Shown here one piece after another: positions 24,855 to 37,298 of a stretch of 64,000 nucleotides of DNA. A program made the position numbers and the translations under genes. The DNA comes from Cordilura impudica (lineage: Eukaryota > Arthropoda > Insecta > Diptera > Scathophagidae), in contig OY821517.1 of the NCBI GenBank assembly GCA_963682025.1, positions 235,118,496-235,182,495 of the forward strand. Direction: 5' to 3'. How positions within the stretch are numbered: the first letter of the stretch is position 1; each line of letters begins with the position of its first letter. The notes beneath the pieces were generated by a model, which worked only from the letters and a program-made list of their open reading frames with translations, was not told the DNA's origin and ran no database searches.

Positions 24855-26588
24855 GGTCTTTCGGTCACTACTTATTTCCAATTCCTGGCATGAGTTTTTG
24901 ATTAGACGGTTTTGTTTCTTCGCATATTTGGCACGTTTTATTAAATTGTTTCACCTGACTTGTCATTTTAGGCCAGTAGAAAAATCGATTGAGTCTCTCT
25001 AATGTTTTTGTTATCACACCATGGGCCGCTGTGTTGACTTTAAGCGCTTTTCCTATCAGCGTTTGTGTTATATTAGATCGGATCCACAATTTCCGTTTGT
25101 ATTCTTCTCCTACCTCTTGTTCGAAACCTAATCTTTTGTATATCATTCCGTCAATCACTTTTATATCCGGTAATTTTTCAGAATTTTCCTTAATCTCCTT
25201 GATTAGATCTAAATATTCATCGCTCTCGAATTCTACAGTTTCAAAATCCAGTAAATCCTCTTTTAGAACTTCATTCACGCTTAGTTCTACCGGTTGCATG
25301 GATAACATATCAGCCACTACATTGTCTGATCCTTTTCTGTGTTCAATCTCGAAATTAAAAGCTTGCAATTGTAATGACCATCGCGCCAATCTACCGCTAA
25401 GATTTTTAAATGACATTAGCATTTTAAACTGGCGTGATCAGTAACGACGGTGAATGGCATCATTTCTACGTAGGGCCTGAATCTTCGTACTGCCATCACT
25501 GCAGCTAAACATTCCTTCTCCGTCACGGTATAATTCTTTTGGCATGAATTCAGTTTCTGTGAATAGAAGGCTATTGTACACTTTGGAGTGATGGTGTTTG
25601 GTTTTCCACACCTGTAGCAGAAAAGTGTTCGCTCTACTACTGGACACTCCTTAAAGACATGCCCCTGTACTCTACAGTTCCAAAAGGTAACTGGTTGCTT
25701 TGTTTGTTTCGGGTTAACGTTAAGGGCGTCTAACTCCTCGAGATCTTGTTGTTGGTTTTCTTCTATGAAGTAGTAGTTATTTTGGTCCAAATGAACCTCA
25801 TTAACATTTCTCACGGCGCGACTTGGTGGTTACAAATTTCTAAAATCTCTTCTCGGAAAAATTTCTATCAGCCTCGTTACACTAATTTCGGAATTATTCA
25901 ACGGTAGCCATTGTTATTGGGTAAACAATCCTGGCGATATTTTCCTTTACGTTTTTCTTCAATATTTTTATCATATCACCTTCGGGTATTGGCTGTACGA
26001 GTCTCGAACGCAAGCGATTCATTATATGAAAGAAATTGTCAATCGTCTCATTAGTCTGTTTCTTTCGTTCAACCAACTCCCGCATGATTTAAAAATTTGA
26101 TCGATTTTTTTGATACTGACCTAATAATGCCGACCGTAGACTTGGCCAATCAGATACGCAGTGATTCATCAGGTACCACCAATACCAATCGTTTGCCGGA
26201 CCGGTTAATAACAGGTGGAAATCTCCGGACATTTCGCCCTATGGTATATTGTAGTGAGCCATTAAATGCTCAATTCTAAACAAAAATTCCTCGACACTGA
26301 TCTTATTTACATTACCATCAAAGCTTACTCCTGGTTTATCAACCCGGATCGCTCTTTGTTCTGGTATCTGATTCAAATTAGTGTTATTATTCACCTGTTT
26401 CTGGGAAGGAGTAAACCCATTTTGGCCACTCGTAGGTAGATTAGTTCCGAAAAAGTTTGCTAATGGTACACTCTGACACACCACTTTTTCCCCATTTGGT
26501 CGCACATTAGTTTCATTGCTACGCATCGTGTTACCAAAACTGACATAATTTGTAAAATTTGCTGGATTATTGGTAATATTACCATTTT
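24855..26588 (-). repeat. Unit U2: short unit with RT and protease deleted
   Basis: This 1734-bp unit carries the integrase finger/RNase H end and gag but lacks about 1685 bp covering RT through the gag end. The joint, at about 25574, links the second zinc knuckle directly to RNase H, leaving a 132-codon frame at 25416-25814. Confidence 0.92.
25416..25814 (-). pseudogene. Unit U2: in-frame gag zinc-knuckle/RNase H fusion
   Basis: The 132-codon frame begins RNVNEVHLDQNNYYF, passes through both zinc knuckles to PNTITPKC, and continues without a stop into TIAFYSQKLNSCQKNYTVTE, the RNase H segment. It ends at VVTDHASLKC, where the shared one-base deletion lies. The fusion keeps frame, but the protein would lack the catalytic beginning of RNase H. 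U4 has the same fusion with one residue changed (K-Y instead of K-C). Confidence 0.85.
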
Positions 26589-29500
26589 GGTCTTTCGGTC
26601 ACTACTTATTTCCAATTCCTGGCATGAGTTTTTGATTAGACGGTTTTGTTTCTTCGCATATTTGGCACGTTTTATTAAATTGTTTCACCTGACTTGTCAT
26701 TTTAGGCCAGTAGAAAAATCGATTGAGTCTCTCTAATGTTTTTGTTATCACACCATGGGCCGCTGTGTTGACTTTAAGCGCTTTTCCTATCAGCGTTTGT
26801 GTTATATTAGATCGGATCCACAATTTCCGTTTGTATTCTTCTCCTACCTCTTGTTCGAAACCTAATCTTTTGTATATCATTCCGTCAATCACTTTTATAT
26901 CCGGTAATTTTTCAGAATTTTCCTTAATCTCCTTGATTAGATCTAAATATTCATCGCTCTCGAATTCTACAGTTTCAAAATCCAGTAAATCCTCTTTTAG
27001 AACTTCATTCACGCTTAGTTCTACCGGTTGCATGGATAACATATCAGCCACTACATTGTCTGATCCTTTTCTGTGTTCAATCTCGAAATTAAAAGCTTGC
27101 AATTGTAATGACCATCGCGCCAATCTACCGCTAAGATTTTTAAATGACATTAGCATTTTAAACTGGCGTGATCAGTAACGACGGTGAATGGCATCATTTC
27201 TACGTAGGGCCTGAATCTTCGTACTGCCATCACTGCAGCTAAACATTCCTTCTCCGTCACGGTATAATTCTTTTGGCATGAATTCAGTTTCTGTGAATAG
27301 AAGGCTATTGGGTGCTCCTCCTTTTGCTGGTTTACTTGGTATAGTACCGCACCTATTCCATAATCAGATGCGTCACACTGAATCCAGAATCTTTTTGAAA
27401 AATCTGAATACCTCAACACTGGAGCAGTTGTTAAAGCCTTCTTTAATTTTTCGAAAGCTTCTGATGCTTCAGGTGTCATTACGAACTTTTTTGATTTCTT
27501 GAGAGTGTCAGTCAGTGGAGCAGAAATTGTAGCAAAATCCTTAATGAATCGCCTGTACCACCCGGCAGTCCCCAGAAAACTTCTAACTTCGTTTAATAAT
27601 CTTAAGTGTTCATCAAAAGAGCTAGAAATTATTAATAAATCGTCCAGATATATAAACAAGTTCTCCTTAAGACGTTGAGGTATAACTTTGTCCGTTAATC
27701 CACACAATCTTTGGGCTGCATTACAGAATCTGAATGGCATGACTCTTAATTGATATAATGGACGACCCGCCACGGTGAACGCTGTATACGGTTTACTCTC
27801 ATCATCCAGTTCGATTTGCAAAAATGCGTACTTTAAGTCCACACTACTTATGAAGTACGTCCCATCTATTCTACTTAAAATTCCATCAATGTTTTGTAAA
27901 GGATATGCGTCCTTCACCGTGAGCTTATTCAGTTTCCTTGCATCCAAGCAAAACCGATTCTTTCCAGGTTTTCGAACAACAGTGGTACGGTTGCTCCACG
28001 GACTCTGACTTTCCTCTTTTACTTTCAACTCTAACATTAGATCAATTTTGTTATAGGTGATATTTTGAACTGCTGGCGAAATTGGATAATGTCTATCTTT
28101 TACGGGAACAGCGCCCTCTATTAATTTGATCGAATGTTTTTCTAAGAAAGTATGGCCTAGTCCATTCTCTTCAAAGGTACTGAATCTTTCTATTACTTTA
28201 TTTAATTCGTATTGTTGTTCCTCCGTAAGCTCGTGAGGCTTTAATTGATATTTAATATCTTCATCTTTGAAATCTTGTTGAATCTTTTCTATATTAATTT
28301 CATCTATTCCAACAATTTCAGGTGCCGGATTAAATAATCTCCAAAAGTCTATTCCGAGGTATAAAACTTGTTTTAATTCTGGGCATAGATACAGCAATAT
28401 TTTGTGCTCCTGGTCGTTGTATTTTATGGATGCTTTTACCTTCCCTATTATTCGATGTTTTTGACCGCTCGCAGTCTTCACATTAGTTAACATGGGATTA
28501 ATGGTAAGGTCTAAATCTTGAATGAGTTCTCTACATCCTGATCCTCAAATACTGACTGACGCACCTGTATCTAACAGTCCTTTCATCGGTTTACCATCTA
28601 TTCGTACATCTGCAAATACACGGGGATCTAAAACCTTTCCACACGCTCTATGCACTGCCGCTAAAATTTCACGATTCGCTGTTTGACGTTCAGCAAATTT
28701 TTTACTAATTTTAAGTATACGCTTGGATATGGGTTATTGTCTGTCAGCAGATTCAAAAATTCTAGATCGGATTTTCTCATAATTTTCCTGTCAGACTTCT
28801 AAAGATAAATAATGTCTCATAGCTGGTATGTATTGTTGGTTATTAGCTTTTTCTAACTTTTGACTCAAACTACATTTCTCTTTATTCAGTATTTCCGGAT
28901 TGCGTGCTATTGCTTCGATGTTACAGGGTTCTCGGTTTGGCGTGAATCCCCTGAAGTTCCCACGCCCCTTTTTTGGTTTCCCGGCTGGCATATTAGACAC
29001 TTTGGAGTGATGGTGTTTGGTTTTCCACACCTGTAGCAGAAAAGTGTTCGCTCTACTACTGGACACTCCTTAAAGACATGCCCCTGTACTCTACAGTTCC
29101 AAAGGTAACTGGTTGCTTTGTTTGTTTCGCGTTAACGTTAAGGGCGTCTAACTCCTCGAGATCTTGTTGTTGGTTTTCTTCTATGAAGTAGTAGTTATTT
29201 TGGTCCAAATGAACCTCATTAACATTTCTCACGGCGCGACTTGGTGGTTACAAATTTCTAAAATCTCTTCTCGGAAAAATTTCTATCAGCCTCGTTACAC
29301 TAATTTCGGAATTATTCAACGGTAGCCATTGTTATTGGGTAAACAATCCTGGCGATATTTTCCTTTACGTTTTTCTTCAATATTTTTATCATATCACCTT
29401 CGGGTATTGGCTGTACGAGTCTCGAACGCAAGCGAATCATTATATGAAAGAAACTGTCAATCGTCTCATTAGTCTGTTTCTTTCGTTCAACCAAATCCCG

Positions 29501-30006
29501 CATGATTTAAAAATTTGATCGATTTTTTTGATACTGACCTAATAATGCCGACCGTAGACTTGGCCAATCAGATACGCAGTGATTCATCAGGTACCACCAA
29601 TACCAATCGTTTGCCGGACCGGTTAATAACAGGTGGAAATCTCCGGACATTTCGCCCTATGGTATATTGTAGTGAGCCATTAAATGCTCAATTCTAAACA
29701 AAAATTCCTCGACACTGATCTTATTTACATTACCATCAAAGCTTACTCCTGGTTTATCAACCCGGATCGCTCTTTGTTCTGGTATCTGATTCAAATTAGT
29801 GTTATTATTCACCTGTTTCTGGGAAGGAGTAAACCCATTTTGGCCACTCGTAGGTAGATTAGTTCCGAAAAAGCTTGCTAATGGTACACTCTGACACACC
29901 ATTTTTTCCCCATTTGGTCGCACATTAGTTTCATTGCTACGCATCGTGTTACCAAAACTGACATAATTTGTAAAATTTGCTGGATTATTGGTAATATTAC
30001 CATTTT
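26589..30006 (-). repeat. Unit U3: long gag-pol unit
   Basis: Full-length unit of 3418 bp. Its pol frame at 27150-28493 (447 codons) is longer than in U1 because it keeps Trp at the U1 stop. RT reads LRVMPFRFCNAAQ, with Arg in place of Gly in the conserved MPFG motif, shared with U5 but not U1. It has the same thumb deletion, protease stop and DHASLK frameshift. A private one-base deletion lies near 29101 (CCAAAGG instead of CCAAAAGG). Confidence 0.92.
27150..28493 (-). pseudogene. pol: Unit U3: RT and RNase H
   Basis: The 447-codon open frame covers linker, RT palm with YLDDLLII, FLGTAGWYRRFI and RNase H (FWIQCDASDYGIGAVLYQ, IAFYSQKLN, VVTDHASLK). It lacks the same 57 residues after the catalytic strand as U1 and has MPFRF instead of MPFGF. 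An RT without a thumb and with that Arg is unlikely to be active. Confidence 0.88.
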
Positions 30007-31740
30007 GGTCTTTCGGTCACTACTTATTTCCAATTCCTGGCATGAGTTTTTGATTAGACGGTTTTGTTTCTTCGCATATTTGGCACGTTTTATTAAATTG
30101 TTTCACCTGACTTGTCATTTTAGGCCAGTAGAAAAATCGATTGAGTCTCTCTAATGTTTTTGTTATCACACCATGGGCCGCTGTGTTGACTTTAAGCGCT
30201 TTTCCTATCAGCGTTTGTGTTATATTAGATCGGATCCACAATTTCCGTTTGTATTCTTCTCCTACCTCTTGTTCGAAACCTAATCTTTTGTATATCATTC
30301 CGTCAATCACTTTTATATCCGGTAATTTTTCAGAATTTTCCTTAATCTCCTTGATTAGATCTAAATATTCATCGCTCTCGAATTCTACAGTTTCAAAATC
30401 CAGTAAATCCTCTTTTAGAACTTCATTCACGCTTAGTTCTACCGGTTGCATGGATAACATATCAGCCACTACATTGTCTGATCCTTTTCTGTGTTCAATC
30501 TCGAAATTAAAAGCTTGCAATTGTAATGACCATCGCGCCAATCTACCGCTAAGATTTTTAAATGACATTAGCATTTTAAACTGGCGTGATCAGTAACGAC
30601 GGTGAATGGCATCATTTCTACGTAGGGCCTGAATCTTCGTACTGCCATCACTGCAGCTAAACATTCCTTCTCCGTCACGGTATAATTCTTTTGGCATGAA
30701 TTCAGTTTCTGTGAATAGAAGGCTATTGTATACTTTGGAGTGATGGTGTTTGGTTTTCCACACCTGTAGCAGAAAAGTGTTCGCTCTACTACTGGACACT
30801 CCTTAAAGACATGCCCCTGTACTCTACAGTTCCAAAAGGTAACTGGTTGCTTTGTTTGTTTCGGGTTAACGTTAAGGGCGTCTAACTCCTCGAGATCTTG
30901 TTGTTGGTTTTCTTCTATGAAGTAGTAGTTATTTTGGTCCAAATGAACCTCATTAACATTTCTCACGGCGCGACTTGGTGGTTACAAATTTCTAAAATCT
31001 CTTCTCGGAAAAATTTCTATCAGCCTCGTTACACTAATTTCGGAATTATTCAACGGTAGCCATTGTTATTGGGTAAACAATCCTGGCGATATTTTCCTTT
31101 ACGTTTTTCTTCAATATTTTTATCATATCACCTTCGGGTATTGGCTGTACGAGTCACGAACGCAAGCGATTCATTATATGAAAGAAATTGTCAATCGTCT
31201 CATTAGTCTGTTTCTTTCGTTCAACCAACTCCCGCATGATTTAAAAATTTGATCGATTTTTTTGATACTGACCTAATAATGCCGACCGTAGACTTGGCCA
31301 ATCAGATACGCAGTGATTCATCAGGTACCACCAATACCAATCGTTTGCCGGACCGGTTAATAACAGGTGGAAATCTCCGGATATTTCGCCCTATGGTATA
31401 TTGTAGTGAGCCATTAAATGCTCAATTCTAAACAAAAATTCCTCGACACTGATCTTATTTACATTACCATCAAAGCTTACTCCTGGTTTATCAACCCGGA
31501 TCGCTCTTTGTTCTGGTATCTGATTCAAATTAGTGTTATTATTAACCTGTTTCTGGGAAGGAGTAAACCCATTTTGGCCACTCGTAGGTAGATTAGTTCC
31601 GAAAAAGTTTGCTAATGGTACACTCTGACACACCATTTTTTCCCCATTTGGTCGCACATTAGTTTCATTGCTACGCATCGTGTTACCAAAACTGACATAA
31701 TTTGTAAAATTTGCTGGATTATTGGTAATATTACCATTTT
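30007..31740 (-). repeat. Unit U4: short unit
   Basis: Same length (1734 bp) and same internal deletion joint as U2, so the two derive from one deletion event by copying. It differs from U2 at scattered bases, for example TATACTTTGG instead of TACACTTTGG at the joint. The gag/RNase H fusion frame is at 30568-30966. Confidence 0.92.
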
Positions 31741-34700
31741 GGTCTTTCGGTCACTACTTATTTCCAATTCCTGGCATGAGTTTTTGATTAGACGGTTTTG
31801 TTTCTTCGCATATTTGGCACGTTTTATTAAATTGTTTCACCTGACTTGTCATTTTAGGCCAGTAGAAAAATCGATTGAGTCTCTCTAATGTTTTTGTTAT
31901 CACACCATGGGCCGCTGTGTTGACTTTAAGCGCTTTTCCTATCAGCGTTTGTGTTATATTAGATCGGATCCACAATTTCCGTTTGTATTCTTCTCCTACC
32001 TCTTGTTCGAAACCTAATCTTTTGTATATCATTCCGTCAATCACTTTTATATCCGGTAATTTTTCAGAATTTTCCTTAATCTCCTTGATTAGATCTAAAT
32101 ATTCATCGCTCTCGAATTCTACAGTTTCAAAATCCAGTAAATCCTCTTTTAGAACTTCATTCACGCTTAGTTCTACCGGTTGCATGGATAACATATCAGC
32201 CACTACATTGTCTGATTCTTTTCTGTGTTCAATCTCGAAATTAAAAGCTTGCAATTGTAATGACCATCGCGCCAATCTACCGCTAAGATTTTTAAATGAC
32301 ATTAGCATTTTAAACTGGCGTGATCAGTAACGACGGTGAATGGCATCATTTCTACGTAGGGCCTGAATCTTCGTACTGCCATCACTGCAGCTAAACATTC
32401 CTTCTCCGTCACGGTATAATTCTTTTGGCATGAATTCAGTTTCTGTGAATAGAAGGCTATTGGGTGCTCCTCCTTTTGCTGGTTTACTTGGTATAGTACC
32501 GCACCTATTCCATAATCAGATGCGTCACACTGAATCCAGAATCTTTTTGAAAAATCTGAATACCTCAACACTGGAGCAGTTGTTAAAGCCTTCTTTAATT
32601 TTTCGAAAGCTTCTGATGCTTCAGGTGTCATTACGAACTTTTTTGATTTTTTGAGAGTGTCAGTCAGTGGAGCAGAAATTGTAGCAAAATCCTTAATGAA
32701 TCGCCTGTACCACCCGGCAGTCCCCAGAAAACTTCTAACTTCGTTTAATAATCTTAAGTGTTCATCAAAAGAGCTAGAAATTATTAATAAATCGTCCAGA
32801 TATATAAACAAGTTCTCCTTAAGACGTTGAGGTATAACTTTGTCCGTTAATCCACACAATCTTTGGGCTGCATTACAGAATCTGAATGGCATGACTCTTA
32901 ATTGATATAATGGACGACCCGCCACGGTGAACGCTGTATACGGTTTACTCTCATCATCCAGTTCGATTTGCAAAAATGCGTACTTTAAGTCCACACTACT
33001 TATGAAGTACGTCCCATCTATTCTACTTAAAATTCCATCAATGTTTTGTAAAGGATATGCGTCCTTCACCGTGAGCTTATTCAGTTTCCTTGCATCCAAG
33101 CAAAACCGATTCTTTCCAGGTTTTCGAACAACAGTGGTACGGTTGCTCCACGGACTCTGACTTTCCTCTTTTACTTTCAACTCTAACATTAGATCAATTT
33201 TGTTATAGGTGATATTTTGAACTGCTGGCGAAATTGGATAATGTCTATCTTTTACGGGAACAGCGCCCTCTATTAATTTGATCGAATGTTTTTCTAAGAA
33301 AGTATGGCCTAGTCCATTCTCTTCAAAGGTACTGAATCTTTCTATTACTTTATTTAATTCGTATTGTTGTTCCTCCGTAAGCTCGTGAGGCTTTAATTGA
33401 TATTTAATATCTTCATCTTTGAAATCTTGTTGAATCTTTTCTATATTAATTTCATCTATTCCAACAATTTCAGGTGCCAGATTAAATAATCTCCAAAAGT
33501 CTATTCCGAGGTATAAAACTTGTTTTAATTCTGGGCATAGATACAGCAATATTTTGTGCTCCTGGTCGTTGTATTTTATGGATGCTTTTACCTTCCCTAT
33601 TATTCGATGTTTTTGACCGCTCGCAGTCTTCACATTAGTTAACATGGGATTAATGGTAAGGTCTAAATCTTGAATGAGTTCTCTACATCCTGATCCTCAA
33701 ATACTGACTGACGCACCTGTATCTAACAGTCCTTTCATCGGTTTACCATCTATTCGTACATCTGCAAATACACGGGGATCTAAAACCTTTCCACACGCTC
33801 TATGCACTGCCGCTAAAATTTCACGATTCGCTGTTTGACGTTCAGCAAATTTTTTTCTAATTTTAAGTATACGCTTGGATATGGGTTATTGTCTGTCAGC
33901 AGATTCAAAAATTCTAGATCGGATTTTCTCATAATTTTCCTGTCGGACTTCTAAAGATAAATAATGTCTCATAGCTGGTATGTATTGTTGGTTATTAGCT
34001 CTTTCTAACTTTTGACTCAAACTACATTTCTCTTTATTCAGTATTTCCGGATTGCGTGCTATTGCTTCGATGTTACAGGGTTCTCGGTTTGGCGTGAATC
34101 CCCTGAAGTTCCCACGCCCCTTTTTTGGTTTCCCGGCTGGCATATTAGACACTTTGGAGTGATGGTGTTTGGTTTTCCACACCTGTAGCAGAAAAGTGTT
34201 CGCTCTACTACTGGACACTCCTTAAATACATGCCCCTGTACTCTACAGTTCCAAAAGGTAACTGGTTGCTTTGTTTGTTTCGGGTTAACGTTAAGGGCGT
34301 CTAACTCCTCGAGATCTTATTGTTGGTTTTCTTCTATGAAGTAGTAGTTATTTTGGTCCAAATGAACCTCATTAACATTTCTCACGGCGCGACTTGGTGG
34401 TTACAAATTTCTAAAATCTCTTCTCGGAAAAATTTCTATCAGCCTCGTTACACTCATTTCGGAATTATTCAACGGTAGCCATTGTTATTGGGTAAACAAT
34501 CCTGGCGATATTTTCCTTTACGTTTTTCTTCAATATTTTTATCATATCACCTTCGGGTATTGGCTGTACGAGTCTCGAACGCAAGCGATTAATTATATGA
34601 AAGAAATTGTCAATCGTCTCATTAGTCTGTTTCTTTCGTTCAACCAAATCCCGCATGATTTAAAAATTTGATCGATTTTTTTGATACTGACCTAATAATG

Positions 34701-35159
34701 CCGACCGTAGACTTGGCCAATCAGATACGCAGTAATTCATCAGGTACCACCAATACCAATCGTTTGCCGGACCGGTTAATAACAGGTGGAAATCTCCGGA
34801 CATTTCGCCCTATGGTATATTGTAGTGAGCTATTAAATGCTCAATTCTAAACAAAAATTCCTCGACACTGATCTTATTTACATTACCATCAAAGCTTACT
34901 CCTAGTTTATCAACCCGGATCGCTCTTTGTTCTGGTATCTGATTCAAATTAGTGTTATTATTCACCTGTTTCTGGGAAGAAGTAGACCCATTTTGGCCAC
35001 TCGTAGGTAGATTAGTTCCGAAAAAGTTTGCTAATGGTACACTCTGACACACCACTTTTTCCCCATTTGGTCGCACATTAGTTTCATTGCTACGCATCGT
35101 GTTACCAAAACTGACATAATTTGTAAAATTTGCTGGATTATTGGTAATATTACCATTTT
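31741..35159 (-). repeat. Unit U5: long unit, joined to the gag N-terminal part
   Basis: 3419 bp. It shares the MPFRF change and other variants with U3, and keeps the 5-residue LPDIK segment missing in U1. Its right end reads on without a break into more gag (35160-35259), so it is the gag-proximal end of the original element. Pol frame 32302-33645; gag frame 34810-35163. Confidence 0.92.
32302..33645 (-). pseudogene. pol: Unit U5: RT and RNase H
   Basis: This 447-codon frame is nearly identical to that of U3, with the same missing thumb, the MPFRF change and the frame end after DHASLKC. It differs from U3 at a few residues (for example NLAPE against NPAPE). Confidence 0.88.
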
Positions 35160-35259
35160 GCACATTTACTAGAGGTACGTTGTCGTTAGTCCCTGCTCTC
35201 GTTTGGCGTTGTTTATTGTTCGTTATTTGCGTGAGATTCTGAAGTGGGCGTTTGTAGCT
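35160..35259 (-). pseudogene. gag: Gag segment left of the LTR-type insert
   Basis: The minus strand continues gag upstream of U5 as YKRPLQNLTQITNNKQRQ and RAGTNDNVPLVNVQNG. At 35259 the frame meets the insert; on its far side the gag frame ends ...AMAVENCS at about 42143. The two halves fit at the shared GCT, so they were one gag. Confidence 0.75.
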
Positions 35260-37077
35260 TATTATTAAGAAAAAAAATAAATTTAATATAATAACGCATT
35301 TTCATGGTCACTTAGTGCCATCTAGTTTTCATTATTGAAACCTACCACACTTACAATATCTGTAGTCGATGTTACACAAATTTACTATACAATATTTGCT
35401 TGTACCGCTACACTGGAAATTTAACCCTACTTAATACAGTACCCTTAATAAGCTATATAGGCTACCAAAATTGCAGAATTCAGTCATTTTCAATCAAGTT
35501 ATAACTGTGTAAACGACTACCAGTACTTATAGAAAGGTGCCATAATTAGAAAAAAAAAAATAATTTCTACCGTAGTGTTTAATTAGATTTCTTGGTTAAA
35601 ATTTTATTTTTCTGCCCATACGAAATAATCGTATTGGTTTCGATAGAAGAATATGTGAGTATAATAAAATTAGAATTATATCCAGAGACGCGAATTAAAT
35701 ACATTTTTTTTACTTTAAATTTTCCTTAGTGAGTTGTACGGCTGGGTTGTCGCAAAAGAAATAAAAAGAAAAAAGAACACATTCTTTGCTAGGATAGAGT
35801 TCCTATAAATTAAGGGATATTTAAAATTAGTTCGGAGTATTTTGAAGTAAGTGCAATTATTTCTATGAAATAACTTTTATACACCATACCTTAAAATACT
35901 TATTGCATTTTCAGCTACTAAAGATACCCCACCCCTCTCATCGTTTGTATTTGGTTAAAATCTACATTGTACGAGTTCTCTTTTCTTAAATTGGGTAAAA
36001 TTCTTCACCTTCAAAAATATATATTGTACCTTATGGGATAAAGCTGTGTTATATTTTTTTCATAGATTTGGTTCGTACTAGGACGTTAATCACTGTGTGA
36101 GATAGTACTTTACCGTTCTTCATCAACATTTGGATTTGGCTTTACTAATGAATGTTTAAGAAACACGGTACTTAGTTGTGTTAAATTATATGAAAAGGAA
36201 AGTAAAGAAAAAGCCGGTGGGAGAGAAACGTGGAAAAACCATACATTAACACGCATAAAAGTGACAATTTAAATATAAACCTTCAATTATAATTAATACA
36301 AAAGTAATTAAATTTTGTTAAGTAAACTGCAAGTGTTAAGTGAGGTTAGTTTTCGGGGTACCAGTGAGTGTTCGAATCCGATAGAAAAAAAAAGAAAAGA
36401 AAACAACAACAAAGAAAACCTAGTGGAAAAAAGACTGTAGAATTTATACATAATACCCTAAAATGTGGTTTTAGAAAAGTGAGTGATCGTGGAAACTTTT
36501 ATAAGAAAATTTAAAGCAATTTATTCCCTAATTTTCAATTGGTACAAAAGTAAATTCATTCATAAATACAAGCGATCCCTCAACTTTCCACAACCATAAG
36601 GACGTATATGAATACAAGAATGTAAATATATATAAGTTCAGAAAACAAACGTAAATCGGAGTGTAAGTAAAAGAAACAAAACAACCAAAAATTGTCAAAA
36701 TATCAAATGTATTAATCACATAGAGTTCACAAAAAGAAAAAAAAACAAAAAATCCTAGTTCATACGAATAATCCGACTTGGCATTGTTCCCCAAGGTTGC
36801 TAGCCATGCTCTAGCAACATTTGTTGGCAACATCATGTAAACTAGTAAAGAAAAAAAAGTTGTTCCGAGCATTCTCTTCAAAAATACTAGGGACAACAAC
36901 AAGAGCAGCACTTCTACGAAAGATCTTTCGTCGTTGGAGCAACACACCTATTCATGCATGTAAGTTTGCAAATTAATATTTCTTCTATTTAAATGAACAG
37001 TTAAGATTGATACATTTGATATATTACTGTAACTGAAGTGAGCTTTGATTTTTAAATTAAATAACATAAAAGACAAT
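35260..37077. other. Unassigned non-coding segment of the insert
   Basis: 1.8 kb of AT-rich sequence without convincing genes. A minus-strand frame of 139 codons at 36528-36947 is low-complexity (F/Y/L-rich) and is not called. A more balanced stretch near 36770-36960 ends in ATGCATGTAAGTTT, which could pass for an exon edge, but nothing supports it. It may be LTR or leader sequence. Confidence 0.4.
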
Positions 37078-37298
37078 TAAAAAAAAAAATATATAACTTA
37101 GAAAATTTGAATTCCGGAAATTAAACGACATCAGAATTATATATTCTTATACCATTTATAAAACCTTTTCTTTACAATGTGTAAATAATCAGTAAAACAA
37201 TTTTTTTTACTACGTGAATCTTTTTCCGGCCTCACACTTTTGGTTTCTTTGTTCTCATTTTGGTTATATATATTTACGAATAAGTTTAGTATATAAAG

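Larger units (their letters stand above)
21451..35159 (-). repeat. Tandem array of gag-pol internal segments: long-short-long-short-long
   Basis: Five units, each starting GGTCTTTCGGTCACTAC and ending ...GGTAATATTACCATTTT in plus-strand reading: U1 21451-24854 (3404 bp), U2 24855-26588 (1734), U3 26589-30006 (3418), U4 30007-31740 (1734), U5 31741-35159 (3419). Each joint fuses gag N-terminal sequence to the integrase zinc-finger region, an order never found in one element. U2+U3 is 5152 bp and U4+U5 is 5153 bp, so the later units form a dimeric higher-order repeat. U2 and U4 share the same internal deletion of about 1685 bp. Left and right flanks continue a single original element. Unit identity is very high by eye. 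Confidence 0.95.

Noticed and set aside
21451..35159. CRISPR-like array
   Set aside because: The repeats are kilobase-sized gag-pol segments without spacers, in a eukaryotic context.
36528..36947. Minus-strand frame of 139 codons with hydrophobic stretches
   Set aside because: Low-complexity F/Y/L content in AT-rich DNA, with no motif and no conserved partner copy.
36770..36970. Possible host exon ending at ATGCATGTAAGTTT
   Set aside because: A single donor-like site without a recognisable protein, acceptor or second copy.
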